The position numbers and the translations under genes were made by a program. This document shows, piece after piece, positions 53,179 through 62,816 of a DNA stretch of 64,000 nt. Origin of the DNA: Candidatus Kapaibacterium sp. GTDB taxonomy: Bacteria; Bacteroidota; Ignavibacteria; Kapaibacteriales; UBA2268. Each line of letters starts with the position of its first letter. Within the stretch, counting starts at the first letter, position 1. The notes beneath the pieces were generated by a model. The model was not told the DNA's origin and ran no database searches. It worked only from the letters and a program-made list of their open reading frames with translations. The DNA is taken from assembly GCA_026390695.1 (NCBI GenBank), contig JAPLFL010000123.1, positions 1 through 64,000 of the forward strand. The letters are read 5' to 3'.

Positions 53179-56100
53179 ATGTCTGATAATAAAATCTTAT
53201 TATTCAAAATTGCCAAAGAAATCAATATTGGCAAAGAAGCAATTATTGAATTTCTGAAGCTCAAAGGTTTTACTGTAGAAAACAAACCTACAGCAGCTCT
53301 TTCTGCTGAAATGGTTGATGCTATCTTTGAAAAGTTCAAAAGAGAAAAACAAGTCGCCGAAAAACAAAGAGAAAAAGTCCAAAAGCATAAGGACACAAGG
53401 TTTGTACCGGAAGTTAAGATTAAACGACCTGACGAACTTCCGCTTGCTATACCGGCAAAATCTGCTCCACTGGCTTCAACTCCAAAATTTGAAATGGTAC
53501 AGATGAGTGCCCATAGTGATTCTGAAAAACCTCATCATCATTACCCAGAACCTAAACATATTGTTGCCGCTCCTGCACCTGCTCCTGCACCTGCACCTGA
53601 ACCAGCTCCTATTCCTGTCACAGTTCCTCCGCCAACTAAAGAAGAACCCGTTGAACCTACCAAAAAGCGTGAAGGTTTAAAAATATTAGGTAATATTGAA
53701 TTACCTACCGAACAAAAAAGATCTGATAAATCAAAGTCGGATCAATCTAACAAACAAAGAAGAGGAAGGCAAGATCAAGCTAAGAGCGCAACAAAACAAG
53801 TTCCACAAAAAACAGAAGCTGAAAAAATCGAAGAAATTAAACAGTCTAATGATCTTTTAAATCAAAAGAGAAAAGAAGGTAAACTAAAACTCGAAGATTT
53901 GAAAGGACTGGAATTATCTATTGTTTCTGATTCAAACAGACCGCACGTAGAGCCAAGAATCAAGCAAGTAAAACCGCCTGAATCACCTAAAATTATTGAA
54001 CCTGAAATTGCTGAAAAAATTGAAGAAATTCCGATTTCAACTTTAGAAGAAATTGAAGCAATCGCACTCAGTGAAGAAGATAAAGATAACGCTGGTGAAG
54101 AAACAGGAGAAGCCGGTGCAGATAAAAAAGGAAGAAAACGGCGTAAAAGAAAGAAAGTAGTCGAAATCGAATTTGAACCCGGAGCTGCTCCTAAATTGCG
54201 CGGGTTGATGATTGTTGGTAAAATTGATCTTAATGCAAAACCTGAGCATCTTATTCCTCCCAAAGAAATTAAGAAAAAGCTTGCTACAGGTGAGGTTGAA
54301 GAGCTGGATGATAAAGGAATAAAAATTAAAAAGAAAATTAAAGGAAAAGATAAACTTGTACCTATTAAAGAACCTGAGAAAATTGATGATAAAAAGCGGA
54401 AGAAGAAGAAAAAAGGTGTACGTGAACAATTTAGTGAATCCGATGTCGATCGCGCGATTCGTAAAACTTTAGCAGGTATGGAAATTGCATCCCAGGCCTC
54501 AATCAGAAGCCGTTTACGCCAAAAACGTAAACTCGAACGAGAAGAAAAAGAAGCACAGATAATGATCGAACGCGATCGCGAATCAAAGATTCTCAGATTA
54601 ACAGAATTTGTTACAACCGCTGACCTGGCGCATATTATGAATGTATCTCCCAATGATATTATTTTGAAATGTATGCAGCTTGGCTTGATGGTTACAATTA
54701 ATTTACGGCTTGATAAGGAAACTATAGGCGTTATTGCAGATGATTATGGCTATGAGTGCGAATTTATCGATAATATTGAAGCTGTATCAGAATTCTTAGA
54801 CGAAGAAGATGATGAAGAAGATTTGCTGCCACGCCCTCCTATCGTCACTATTATGGGACACGTAGATCATGGCAAAACTTCATTGCTCGATTATATCCGC
54901 CATGCAAATGTAGTTGCAGGAGAAGCCGGTGGAATTACCCAGCATATTGCAGCTTATCATGTGGAATTACCCAGCAAAAAATCGATTACATTTTTAGATA
55001 CTCCCGGTCACGAAGCATTTACAGCCATGCGTGCTCGTGGAGCTCAGGTTACTGACATAGTTGTTCTTGTAGTTGCAGCTGATGATTCGGTTATGCCTCA
55101 GACAATTGAAGCTATAAGCCATTCTAAAGCAGCCAGTGTCCCAATCATTGTTGCAATAAATAAAGTTGATAAACCTGATGCAAAACCTGACCGTGTTCGT
55201 CAGCAATTAGCCGATTACGGAATATTGTCAGAAGACTGGGGTGGTAAAAACCAAACAGTTGAAATTTCTGCAAAATTCGGTCAAAATGTTGAAGTTTTAT
55301 TAGAAAAGATTCTTCTTGAATCCGAAATGTTAGAATTAAGGGCAAATCCTGACAGAATTGCTCAGGGAACTGTTATCGAAGCACACGTTGCACGTGGACT
55401 TGGTACTGTTGCTACTGTAATTGTACAAAAAGGGACACTTAAAATAGGAGATTCATTCGTCGCCGGTGTTACCTCCGGTAAAGTTCGTATTATGTTAGAT
55501 GAACGTGGCAATAGGATTATGGAAGCATATCCTTCAACTCCGGTAGGTGTTATTGGATTTGATGGTCTGCCTGAAGCCGGAGATATGGTACAGGTTGCGG
55601 AATCCGATGTACAGGCTCGTTCCATAGCTAATCAAAGATTAATACTTAAACGTGAGCAGGAGCTACGTAAGAAGCATGTTAGCCTTGATATAATATCTGA
55701 ACAAATTCATCAAGGAACAATTAAAGATTTAAATCTTATCATCAAAGGTGATGTTGGTGGCTCCGTTGAGGCTTTGAGTGACTCATTACATAAATTATCT
55801 ACTGACGATGTACGTGTAGCGATCATACATAAAGGAGTTGGCTCAATCAGTGAAAATGACGTTATGCTTGCAATTGCTTCCAAAGCCGTTATTATAGGAT
55901 TTCAGGTTAATGCAACTGGAAAAGCAAGAAAGATTGCTGAAACAGAAGAAGTCGATATAAGATTATATAGTATTATTTATGACTGTATAAATGAAATCAG
56001 ATTAGCCCTTGAAGGCATGCTCACACCGGAATACAAGGAAGTAATCACGTCTTCGGTTGAAGTACGCAGGTTATTCAAAATTGGTAAAGTTCAGGTTGTT

Positions 56101-56337
56101 GCCGGTTGTTATGTGCTGAATGGCAAAATCACAAGGAATGATAAAGTAAAACTAATGCGAGCAGGTCTTCCGGTATTTACTGGAACAATAGATACTCTCA
56201 AGCGAAATAAAGATGATGCCAAAGAAGTTGAAATGGGCTTTGAGTGCGGTATAACTCTTAACGGTTATAATGATCTCAGAGAAGGAGATTTAATCGAAGG
56301 CTTCCAGATTCAGGAAATAAGAAAAACTCTTAAATAA
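53179..56337 (+). CDS. infB: Translation initiation factor IF-2
   Basis: A 1052-residue GTPase that brings initiator tRNA to the 30S subunit and promotes subunit joining. An N-terminal IF2_N-like domain (~1-55, IAKEINIGKEAIIEFL) is followed by a long Pro/Ala- and Lys/Glu-rich linker (~75-450), which includes a low-complexity APAPAPAPAPEPAP stretch. The G domain follows with GHVDHGKT (~560), DTPGHE and NKVD. Domains II, III and IV complete the C-terminus (for example EYKEVITSSVEVRRLFKIGK). It starts 14 bases after nusA. Confidence 0.97.
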   Translation: MSDNKILLFKIAKEINIGKEAIIEFLKLKGFTVENKPTAALSAEMVDAIFEKFKREKQVAEKQREKVQKHKDTRFVPEVKIKRPDELPLAIPAKSAPLASTPKFEMVQMSAHSDSEKPHHHYPEPKHIVAAPAPAPAPAPEPAPIPVTVPPPTKEEPVEPTKKREGLKILGNIELPTEQKRSDKSKSDQSNKQRRGRQDQAKSATKQVPQKTEAEKIEEIKQSNDLLNQKRKEGKLKLEDLKGLELSIVSDSNRPHVEPRIKQVKPPESPKIIEPEIAEKIEEIPISTLEEIEAIALSEEDKDNAGEETGEAGADKKGRKRRKRKKVVEIEFEPGAAPKLRGLMIVGKIDLNAKPEHLIPPKEIKKKLATGEVEELDDKGIKIKKKIKGKDKLVPIKEPEKIDDKKRKKKKKGVREQFSESDVDRAIRKTLAGMEIASQASIRSRLRQKRKLEREEKEAQIMIERDRESKILRLTEFVTTADLAHIMNVSPNDIILKCMQLGLMVTINLRLDKETIGVIADDYGYECEFIDNIEAVSEFLDEEDDEEDLLPRPPIVTIMGHVDHGKTSLLDYIRHANVVAGEAGGITQHIAAYHVELPSKKSITFLDTPGHEAFTAMRARGAQVTDIVVLVVAADDSVMPQTIEAISHSKAASVPIIVAINKVDKPDAKPDRVRQQLADYGILSEDWGGKNQTVEISAKFGQNVEVLLEKILLESEMLELRANPDRIAQGTVIEAHVARGLGTVATVIVQKGTLKIGDSFVAGVTSGKVRIMLDERGNRIMEAYPSTPVGVIGFDGLPEAGDMVQVAESDVQARSIANQRLILKREQELRKKHVSLDIISEQIHQGTIKDLNLIIKGDVGGSVEALSDSLHKLSTDDVRVAIIHKGVGSISENDVMLAIASKAVIIGFQVNATGKARKIAETEEVDIRLYSIIYDCINEIRLALEGMLTPEYKEVITSSVEVRRLFKIGKVQVVAGCYVLNGKITRNDKVKLMRAGLPVFTGTIDTLKRNKDDAKEVEMGFECGITLNGYNDLREGDLIEGFQIQEIRKTLK

Positions 56338-56353
56338 TTATTAATTAAAAAAG

Positions 56354-56704
56354 ATGTCTATACGAACAGAAAAAGTTGCAAGTGTGATAAAAAGAAGTAT
56401 AGCTCGTCATATTTCCGAATTAGCTATGGGTAATTCGGCAGGATTGGCTACAGTTACCACTGTAAGACTTTCAGATGATTTACAAACAGCCAGAATTTAT
56501 ATTAGTATTTACGGCGGAACCAAGACTCCCGGCGAGTTCATTACCATACTTGAAATGCACAGAGGCGAGATCAGGCATATTATTGGGAAGAGCATTAAAC
56601 TTAGATCCACTCCCGATATAAAATTCTTTATTGACGACACATTAGATCAGATCGATCATATTCAGAAATTACTCAATTCGGTGAAGGAGGTAAAAGCAGA
56701 TTGA
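56354..56704 (+). CDS. rbfA: Ribosome-binding factor A
   Basis: A 116-residue 30S maturation factor with a KH-like fold that helps process the 16S rRNA 5' end. Family features are RTEKVASVIKRSIARHISEL and the later LSDDLQTARIYISIYGG. It starts 16 bases after infB, and its stop overlaps the truB start by 4 bases. Confidence 0.94.
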   Translation: MSIRTEKVASVIKRSIARHISELAMGNSAGLATVTTVRLSDDLQTARIYISIYGGTKTPGEFITILEMHRGEIRHIIGKSIKLRSTPDIKFFIDDTLDQIDHIQKLLNSVKEVKAD

Positions 56705-57432
56705 GCAGCTTCGGAATTTTAGATAAATTTTCAATAAATAATCTGGACTCATGGCTTCAAACAAGTTTAGCAAATGGTGGAATAGCACTAATTGATAAGG
56801 AAAAGTCATGGACATCATTCGATGCTTGCGCTAAACTTAAAGGCATTACAAGAATTCCTAAAGTTGGACATGCAGGTACCTTAGACCCGCTTGCTACCGG
56901 ATTATTGATTATATGTTTCGGCAAAGCTACAAAAAGTATTTCAATATTTCAGGATTATAAAAAATCCTACTTTGCTCGTATCAAACTCGGTGCTACAACC
57001 AGAACTCTCGATGCCGAACTTGAAGAAGAGAATATTTGTGATATTAGTAATTTGAAAGAAGAAGAAATTTATCAGTTTGAAAAGAAGTACAGAGGCGAAA
57101 TGTCGCAGATGCCTCCAATTTTTTCATCAAAAAAGATTAATGGCAAACGATTGTATAAGTATGCCCGTAACAATGAAGAAGTGCAGCCGAAGCCAAGTAT
57201 AATAAATATCTATGATCTGAGTATAAAAAAAATAGAGTTGCCCTTTGTTGATGTAGAAATTGAATGCTCAAAAGGTACTTATGTACGCTCCATTGCTCGT
57301 GATATAGGAATAGACCTTGGAGTGGGGGCATATCTTGCCGATTTACGCAGAACCGCAATCGGAGAATATAAAGCAGATAATGCCATAAAAATTTCTGAAA
57401 TTCAGGAACAAATCAAAAATCCAAATATATGA
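56701..57432 (+). CDS. truB: tRNA pseudouridine(55) synthase
   Basis: A 243-residue enzyme that makes pseudouridine-55 in the T loop of tRNAs. The catalytic Asp is in HAGTLDPLATGLLI. KSYFARIKLGATTRTLDAE, and KGTYVRSIARDIG near the C-terminus, are conserved blocks. The start is an unusual TTG whose last two bases overlap the rbfA stop (TTGA), a coupled-translation arrangement. The C-terminal PUA-like domain is missing or minimal, as in many short TruB proteins. The stop overlaps the ribF start by 4 bases. Confidence 0.94.
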   Translation: MSSFGILDKFSINNLDSWLQTSLANGGIALIDKEKSWTSFDACAKLKGITRIPKVGHAGTLDPLATGLLIICFGKATKSISIFQDYKKSYFARIKLGATTRTLDAELEEENICDISNLKEEEIYQFEKKYRGEMSQMPPIFSSKKINGKRLYKYARNNEEVQPKPSIINIYDLSIKKIELPFVDVEIECSKGTYVRSIARDIGIDLGVGAYLADLRRTAIGEYKADNAIKISEIQEQIKNPNI

Positions 57433-58373
57433 GAATATTTTACAATTTTGATGAAACGATTTATCATCGCGAAACTATTGTTACTGTTGGGACTTTTGAT
57501 GGTGTGCATCTTGGTCATAAGTCAGTAATTAAAAGCCTTCTTGATTATTCCCGTAATGAAGATATTCGCCACGTTCTGGTAACGTTTGACCCTCACCCAC
57601 AGTTAGTTCTTGCAAAAGAAAATAAAAAACCAATTAAGATTCTTACAACTCTTGAAGAAAAATTTCAATTACTCGAGGATCTCGGTGTTGAAAATGTACA
57701 AATCATCCCATTCAGTTTGGATTTTGCACAAATTAAACCGGAAATTTTTGTGAAGGAATATTTAGTAGATAAAATTGGAATAAATCGAATTTTAATTGGT
57801 TATGATCATTTGTTCGGGCAGAATAGAAGCGGTAATTATGAATTATTGCAGCGTTTGGGACAGCAATTCGGTTTTTCAGTAGATCAGGGGAAAGCATTTT
57901 CCGATTCCGATACAATTATTTCAAGTACAAGGATTAGGAATGCTATCGAAGTGAAAAATCTGGAATTAGCAAACCAAATGCTTGGTTATGATTATTTCTT
58001 ATTAGGAGAAATCGTTCATGGTCACGCTCGTGGCGCCGGACTTGGCTATCCAACTGCAAATGTGATACCTCTTGAACCGGAAAAACTAATCCCTGCAAAC
58101 GGTATTTATTTTATTTCAGCTTTTATAGGCAACCGAAAATACTATGGCATGGCCAATGTCGGTACCAGACCAACTTTCGAGAATAACGGCAAAATATTAG
58201 TCGAAGCATTTTTCTTTGATTTCAATAATGATATTTATGATTTAAGAATTCAGATTGAATTCATAAAGTATATACGTGAAGAAATAAAGTTCGATAACTC
58301 CGAACAATTAATCGAAGCAATTAAACAAGATGAAGTTATTTGCAGAAATTTAATAAATAACTTTTTAGATTGA
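57429..58373 (+). CDS. ribF: Bifunctional riboflavin kinase / FAD synthetase
   Basis: A 314-residue enzyme that phosphorylates riboflavin to FMN and adenylates FMN to FAD. The N-terminal nucleotidyltransferase has GTFDGVHLGHKSVI and SSTRIRNAI. The C-terminal kinase domain has GHARGAGLGYPTANV and VGTRPTFENNG. Length is typical (about 310). The start overlaps the truB stop by 4 bases (ATGA), so translation is coupled. Confidence 0.95.
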   Translation: MRIFYNFDETIYHRETIVTVGTFDGVHLGHKSVIKSLLDYSRNEDIRHVLVTFDPHPQLVLAKENKKPIKILTTLEEKFQLLEDLGVENVQIIPFSLDFAQIKPEIFVKEYLVDKIGINRILIGYDHLFGQNRSGNYELLQRLGQQFGFSVDQGKAFSDSDTIISSTRIRNAIEVKNLELANQMLGYDYFLLGEIVHGHARGAGLGYPTANVIPLEPEKLIPANGIYFISAFIGNRKYYGMANVGTRPTFENNGKILVEAFFFDFNNDIYDLRIQIEFIKYIREEIKFDNSEQLIEAIKQDEVICRNLINNFLD

Positions 58374-58384
58374 TAAAAATTAGT

Positions 58385-58392
58385 TAATTTTG
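58385..58392 (+). promoter_or_regulatory. -7 element candidate for rpsO
   Basis: TAATTTTG matches TAnnTTTG and lies 39 bases before the rpsO ATG. The -33 side is T-rich, without a clean TTTG. It suggests rpsO may have its own promoter just after ribF. Confidence 0.4.
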
Positions 58393-58423
58393 TATTTTGT
58401 ATTAAACTTAATTTGGAATTTTA

Positions 58424-58690
58424 ATGATCACAAAAGAACAAAGAGCCGAGGTTATAGAAAAATATGGCTCAAATCCTCAAGATACAGGTCGCACAGAGGT
58501 TCAGGTTGCACTCCTGACACAAAGAATTAATGATTTATCCATTCATTTGGAAGGTCATAAAAAAGATAATCACAATCGTCGTGGTTTAATAGCCATGGTT
58601 AGTCAACGGCGCTCATTGCTCAGTTATCTTGCGAAAAAAGATATTATGCGTTATAGAAGCATAATAAGCTCATTAGGTTTACGTAAATAA
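58424..58690 (+). CDS. rpsO: 30S ribosomal protein S15
   Basis: An 88-residue primary 16S rRNA-binding protein. [19 protein letters not shown], then [16 protein letters not shown] and [12 protein letters not shown], are the classical S15 signature. Length is normal. A strong terminator follows at 58694. In many bacteria S15 represses its own translation, but I do not see a specific leader structure here. Confidence 0.97.
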   Translation: MITKEQRAEVIEKYGSNPQDTGRTEVQVALLTQRINDLSIHLEGHKKDNHNRRGLIAMVSQRRSLLSYLAKKDIMRYRSIISSLGLRK

Positions 58691-58693
58691 TTT

Positions 58694-58723
58694 AACCGGC
58701 GCTTTTTTTAAATAGCGCCGGTT
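58694..58723 (+). terminator. Rho-independent terminator of rpsO
   Basis: A 10-bp perfect stem (AACCGGCGCT at 58694-58703 with AGCGCCGGTT at 58714-58723) and a 10-base loop, followed by TTCATTAT. It lies 3 bases after the rpsO stop. Confidence 0.85.
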
Positions 58724-58796
58724 TCATTATATGAGTTTCAAATAGAAATGTTTTTAATTAGAAAAATCTGAAAATATAAATAAATGGCTCCTGTCC

Positions 58797-58815
58797 TTCT
58801 GAACTTGTTTCAGAA
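58797..58815. repeat. Short palindrome in repeat-like sequence (TTCTGAA/TTCAGAA)
   Basis: A 7-bp stem with a 5-base loop in the context TGTCCTTCTGAACTTGTTTC. This type of sequence is familiar to me as a dispersed intergenic repeat, but I cannot verify copies elsewhere in the genome. Confidence 0.4.
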
Positions 58816-59017
58816 TCCAGTTCAAAATACTTCAATGGCTTTTGAAACAAGATCAGATGACAGTTTTCAGATGATTAAACCGAAAAAATAATTTCATAGT
58901 AAATTATCCTTTCTTTTTATACCTTTTAAACTTTCAGTTTTAAACTTGTATAAGCGCTACTAAGCCTATTTCTATGTTTAAAATGTTTTAGTTTTTTTTA
59001 TTATTTAAATTATATTT

Positions 59018-61234
59018 ATGAAATTAGTTTCAATTGATTTCGACGGAAAGAATTATTCTCTCGAAACAGGTCGCTTCGCTAAGCAAGCAAATTCCGTTAT
59101 GGTCCGCTGTGGCGATTCTATGGTACTGGTAACAGCCGTCGCAAGTGAAAGGAAAATAGATGCTGATTTTCTACCCTTGCAGGTTGAATATCGGTTCAGA
59201 TTCGCATCCAGTGGCAAGATTCCGGGTGGTTTTATCAAACGTGAAGGTCGTCCTTCAGATAACGAAATATTAAGCGCAAGATTAATCGATCGCCCACTTC
59301 GTCCAATGCTCCCAAAAACCTGGCGTTATGACACACAGGTTATTGCTACAATTTTTTCTTATGATCCGGCAGTCGATCCCGATACATTAGCTGCAGTTGG
59401 AGCTTCAGCAGCCGTTTTAATTTCTGATATTCCTTTTACCGGTCCATTTTCTGAAGTTCGCGTTGGTCGTATCAATGGAGAATTTATTGTAAATCCTTCC
59501 ACCGAACAATTAACCCAATCTGAATTGGATATGACTGTTTCCGGTACAAATGACGCTATCACCATGGTTGAGGGTGAAAGTAGTGAAATATCAGAACAAC
59601 TTTTCTTAGACGCATTAGTATTTGCTCACGAAAAGATTAAAATTCTTAATGCTCTCCAGTTGCAATTAGTAGAAGGTCTCGAAATCACAAAACGTGAGGT
59701 TTTAGCCGATGTTGCTCCCGAAGAAATTATCTCAGTTATTAAGAATGCAATTAATGATGAACTGAAGATTTATGTTCATTCAATTACCTCCAAAAAAGAA
59801 CGTAACGAAACTCGCAAATCAATCTTAGAAAAAGCATTGGCCGCAGTAACAGAACAATTTGGTGAAAATGAAGAATTAAAGGATAAAATTCAGAAATATA
59901 CTGAAGAAGTAGTCTCTAAGCTCGAAAAAGCTGAAATGCGAAACATGATTCTTACTGATAGAATCCGCTTGGATGGTCGTGCTCTTGATCAAATCAGACC
60001 AATTAGCTGCGAAACCGGATTACTGCCAAGAACCCATGGTTCTGCTTTGTTCACTCGTGGTGAAACTCAGTCTCTTACTACTTGTACCTTAGGTACAAAA
60101 CGTGATGAATTGATGATTGACGGATTGATGCCAACTTTCTTTAATCAATTCTACCTGCATTATAATTTCCCTCCATTCTGTACTGGTGAAACCGGAAGAC
60201 TCGGCACTGGCAGACGTGAAATTGGACATGGTAATTTAGCTCAACGTGCTTTACAAAAAATGTTACCGTCGTCGGATGATTTTCCTTATGTAATTCGTAT
60301 TGTTTCCGAAATTCTTGAGTCTAACGGCTCATCTTCTATGGCAACAGTATGCGCTGGAAGTCTTGCTCTATACGACGCAGGTGTTCCTATGAAAAAAGCT
60401 GTTGCAGGAATTGCAATGGGATTAATAAAAGATGAAGACAGAGTGGCAGTATTAAGCGATATTTTAGGTGATGAAGATTTCCTTGGTGACATGGACTTTA
60501 AAGTTACCGGTACTATAGATGGAATAACAGCTTGTCAAATGGATATTAAGATTGGCGGGCTCTCACTTGAAATTTTGACTGAAGCATTGGATCAAGCTCG
60601 TCGTGGACGCCTTCATATTTTAAATATTATGAATGAAAAATTAAATGTCCCAAATACCGAATTATCCCAATATGCTCCTCGATTTACTGCTATTCACATT
60701 CCTACTGAATTTATCGGTGCCGTAATAGGTTCCGGCGGTGAAACAATTAGAAGCATTACCAAAGAAACTGGTACAGAAATAAACATCGAAGATGACGGAA
60801 CAATTACTATAGCAGCTACTTCAAAAGAAGCTGCCGATGCTGCAATTAAAATTATTCAGGGCTTGACACTATCACCTGAAGAAGGTACAATTTATACTGC
60901 AACCGTAAAAGAAATACGTGAAGGTTTAGGAGCCATTATGGAGTTTTTGCCTAAGAAACAAGGACTACTCCATATTTCACAAATTGCTCACGAACGCACC
61001 GAAAATGTTTCTGACCATTTGAAAGTTGGTGATAAAATTGAAGTTAAACTTGTTGAAATCACTCGCGAAGGCAAGTTTAGATTATCCCGCAAAGCTCTAC
61101 TGCCGCGTCCAGAAGGTATGCCTGAATATCATCACAGCGAAGGCGGCGGTGACAGACCACACCATCCGAGACGCGACGATGATCGTAACTCTTCACGGCC
61201 ACCATACAGAAGAGACAACGATAGAAGAAGATAA
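59018..61234 (+). CDS. pnp: Polyribonucleotide nucleotidyltransferase (PNPase)
   Basis: A 738-residue 3'-5' phosphorolytic exoribonuclease. Two RNase PH domains (~5-225 and ~310-545) flank an all-helical domain; FFNQFYLHYNFPPFCTGETG and MDFKVTGTIDGITACQMDIK are typical. A KH domain (~560-620, GAVIGSGGETIRSI) and an S1 domain (~625-695) follow. The C-terminus ends in a His/Arg/Asp-rich low-complexity tail (~705-738) that could aid RNA binding. A terminator follows. It is the last gene of the nusA-pnp region but separated from rpsO by a terminator. Confidence 0.97.
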   Translation: MKLVSIDFDGKNYSLETGRFAKQANSVMVRCGDSMVLVTAVASERKIDADFLPLQVEYRFRFASSGKIPGGFIKREGRPSDNEILSARLIDRPLRPMLPKTWRYDTQVIATIFSYDPAVDPDTLAAVGASAAVLISDIPFTGPFSEVRVGRINGEFIVNPSTEQLTQSELDMTVSGTNDAITMVEGESSEISEQLFLDALVFAHEKIKILNALQLQLVEGLEITKREVLADVAPEEIISVIKNAINDELKIYVHSITSKKERNETRKSILEKALAAVTEQFGENEELKDKIQKYTEEVVSKLEKAEMRNMILTDRIRLDGRALDQIRPISCETGLLPRTHGSALFTRGETQSLTTCTLGTKRDELMIDGLMPTFFNQFYLHYNFPPFCTGETGRLGTGRREIGHGNLAQRALQKMLPSSDDFPYVIRIVSEILESNGSSSMATVCAGSLALYDAGVPMKKAVAGIAMGLIKDEDRVAVLSDILGDEDFLGDMDFKVTGTIDGITACQMDIKIGGLSLEILTEALDQARRGRLHILNIMNEKLNVPNTELSQYAPRFTAIHIPTEFIGAVIGSGGETIRSITKETGTEINIEDDGTITIAATSKEAADAAIKIIQGLTLSPEEGTIYTATVKEIREGLGAIMEFLPKKQGLLHISQIAHERTENVSDHLKVGDKIEVKLVEITREGKFRLSRKALLPRPEGMPEYHHSEGGGDRPHHPRRDDDRNSSRPPYRRDNDRRR

Positions 61235-61254
61235 CTGACATTGAAATAAAAACA

Positions 61255-61289
61255 AAAAGCTCTTTAAATTATTGAAGAGCTTTTTTTTT
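61255..61289 (+). terminator. Rho-independent terminator of pnp
   Basis: A 10-bp perfect stem (61255-61264 / 61275-61284, AAAAGCTCTT type) running into nine T (61281-61289). It lies 20 bases past the pnp stop. Confidence 0.9.
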
Positions 61290-61321
61290 AAATATTTTTA
61301 AGTTTATTTCGTATTCGAAAT

Positions 61322-62317
61322 ATGAAGAAAAGTAAAATAAACACAATCGATTTATACGAAAAGATCATTACCGGCGATAAACAAGCACTTTCAAAAGCCA
61401 TAACCTTGGTAGAGAGCTCTCTGGATGAGCATATTGAGTTAGCTCAGAAATTATTAAATGTTATTATCCCTAAGACCGGTAATTCCATCAGAATTGGCAT
61501 TTCAGGCCCTCCCGGTGCTGGTAAAAGCACTTTTATCAATAAATTTGGTCTATATCTGTGTGAAAAAGGAATCAAAGTTGCCGTTTTAACTATTGATCCG
61601 AGCAGCTCTATTTCTAAAGGGTCTATTTTAGGGGATAAAACCCGCATGGCTGATCTGTCCGTACATAATGGATCATTTATTCGCCCCTCCCCTTCTGGTG
61701 AAACTATGGGCGGTGTGGCACGTAAAACAAGAGAGTCGCTTTTACTTTGTGAGGCAGCCGGATTTGATATAATTTTTATTGAAACCGTCGGTGTTGGTCA
61801 GAATGAAACATTGGTTCGTTCTATGGTTGACTTATTTGTTCTGATACTGTCTCCCGGTGCCGGAGATGAACTTCAGGGAATAAAAAAAGGTATTGTCGAG
61901 ATTTCAGATATGATTCTTGTTAATAAAACCGACGGTCCTAACGAACAGGCTGCCAGACTTACCCGGAAAGAATATGAGACCGGATTGCATTTGTCTAAAT
62001 CACCAAGTGACGGTTGGACACAGCAAGCACTGAATATTTCAGCGGAAACCGGTTTAGGACTTGCTGAACTATGGCTGAAAATCAATGAATTTGTAACCAC
62101 AACGAAGGCTAAAGGAACATTTTCTCTACGCCGCAAAAAGCAACTCCAGAACTGGTTCGATAATGAGTTGCAACTCGAAATCCTTCGTAGAATCGGCAAA
62201 CGCAATGAAGTATTGAAAAAAATCACAGAATCAAGAATTAAAATCTCGGATGGCAAGCAAAGTGTTTATTCGGCTGTTTATGAGATTAGTTCACTGATAT
62301 TCAATGATCAAAGTTAA
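61322..62317 (+). CDS. meaB: MeaB/ArgK-type methylmalonyl-CoA mutase-associated GTPase
   Basis: A 331-residue G3E-family GTPase that protects or reloads B12-dependent methylmalonyl-CoA mutase. Motifs include SGPPGAGKSTFINK (P loop), DPSSSISKGSILGDKTRM, FIRPSPSGETMGGVARKTRE and ETVGVGQNE. NKTDG (G4) is also seen. Length is normal. The mutase subunits are not in the window. It follows pnp after a terminator and probably has its own promoter. Confidence 0.94.
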   Translation: MKKSKINTIDLYEKIITGDKQALSKAITLVESSLDEHIELAQKLLNVIIPKTGNSIRIGISGPPGAGKSTFINKFGLYLCEKGIKVAVLTIDPSSSISKGSILGDKTRMADLSVHNGSFIRPSPSGETMGGVARKTRESLLLCEAAGFDIIFIETVGVGQNETLVRSMVDLFVLILSPGAGDELQGIKKGIVEISDMILVNKTDGPNEQAARLTRKEYETGLHLSKSPSDGWTQQALNISAETGLGLAELWLKINEFVTTTKAKGTFSLRRKKQLQNWFDNELQLEILRRIGKRNEVLKKITESRIKISDGKQSVYSAVYEISSLIFNDQS

Positions 62318-62509
62318 TAAAGGAAACTTTAAATGATCTGCCCACAAAAAGTGTACACAAACTTTAAAAATTATTTTGCATAAATTGCACATTTTATCAT
62401 GAAAATCTGCTTACTTTTGCATATTACATTATGCAACGAGATGCTGCACCAGCAGCGCATTTAAATGCCATTTGCATACTTTTGCATACTTTTTTACCCT
62501 ATTGTGTCC

Positions 62510-62639
62510 GAACTGGGATTTTTAGAATTAAGGGATTACAGGATTTTGGAATTCTGTGTCACGGATTGAGCGGATCTACGGAATGAACGGATTTTGAAAT
62601 CCTATTAATAAATTTAGTGTAATCCATAAATCCCAGTTC
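62510..62639. repeat. 130-bp MITE-like element with 12-bp inverted ends
   Basis: GAACTGGGATTT (62510-62521) is the complement of 62628-62639. The interior is rich in GGATTT/AAATCC words (for example GGATTACAGGATTTTGG and GAAATCC), so it can fold back on itself at several levels. It is non-coding. No target-site duplication was identified. Confidence 0.6.
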
Positions 62640-62761
62640 TGACTATTTCCAAAATTAACTACAAAAAATCTAACTGTCAACAAAACCGTTCACAAACGAC
62701 ACACGAAATAGTTTGAAAAATTCTTATTATATCATTTCCTATTTGAAATTAATCGATAAAA

Positions 62762-62816
62762 CAGACGAGGACATCTGTTCTACTTTGATTTATAGTAGCT
62801 TAGACTTCCTCGTCTG
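62762..62816. repeat. Palindromic intergenic repeat (CAGACGAGGA...TCCTCGTCTG)
   Basis: A 10-bp perfect inverted repeat (62762-62771 / 62807-62816) with a 35-base interior. The core resembles the CAGACA palindrome at 46927, which suggests a family of related repeats. Confidence 0.65.

Larger units (their letters stand above)
58691..59017. other. Intergenic region between rpsO and pnp
   Basis: It holds the rpsO terminator (58694-58723) and a short TTCTGAA/TTCAGAA palindrome (58797-58815). No gene and no clear promoter match were seen. Transcription of pnp therefore likely restarts within this stretch. Confidence 0.6.

Noticed and set aside
53560-53620. A proline/alanine repeat run in infB as a possible separate tandem-repeat element
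   Set aside because: It is part of the flexible IF-2 linker, where such low-complexity stretches are normal.
53862-54653. A 263-residue minus-strand frame rich in Ser/Phe opposite infB
   Set aside because: It lies wholly within the Lys/Glu-rich linker of IF-2. Such composition on one strand produces long Ser/Phe/Leu frames on the other. It has no known domain.
61140-61232. A repeat or CRISPR-like array in the His/Arg-rich end of pnp
   Set aside because: It is the in-frame low-complexity tail of PNPase, with no regular repeat-spacer structure.
62332-62382. A tiny frame starting ATGATCTGC after meaB
   Set aside because: It encodes only 16 residues, shows no resemblance to anything known, and lies in a repeat-rich non-coding region.
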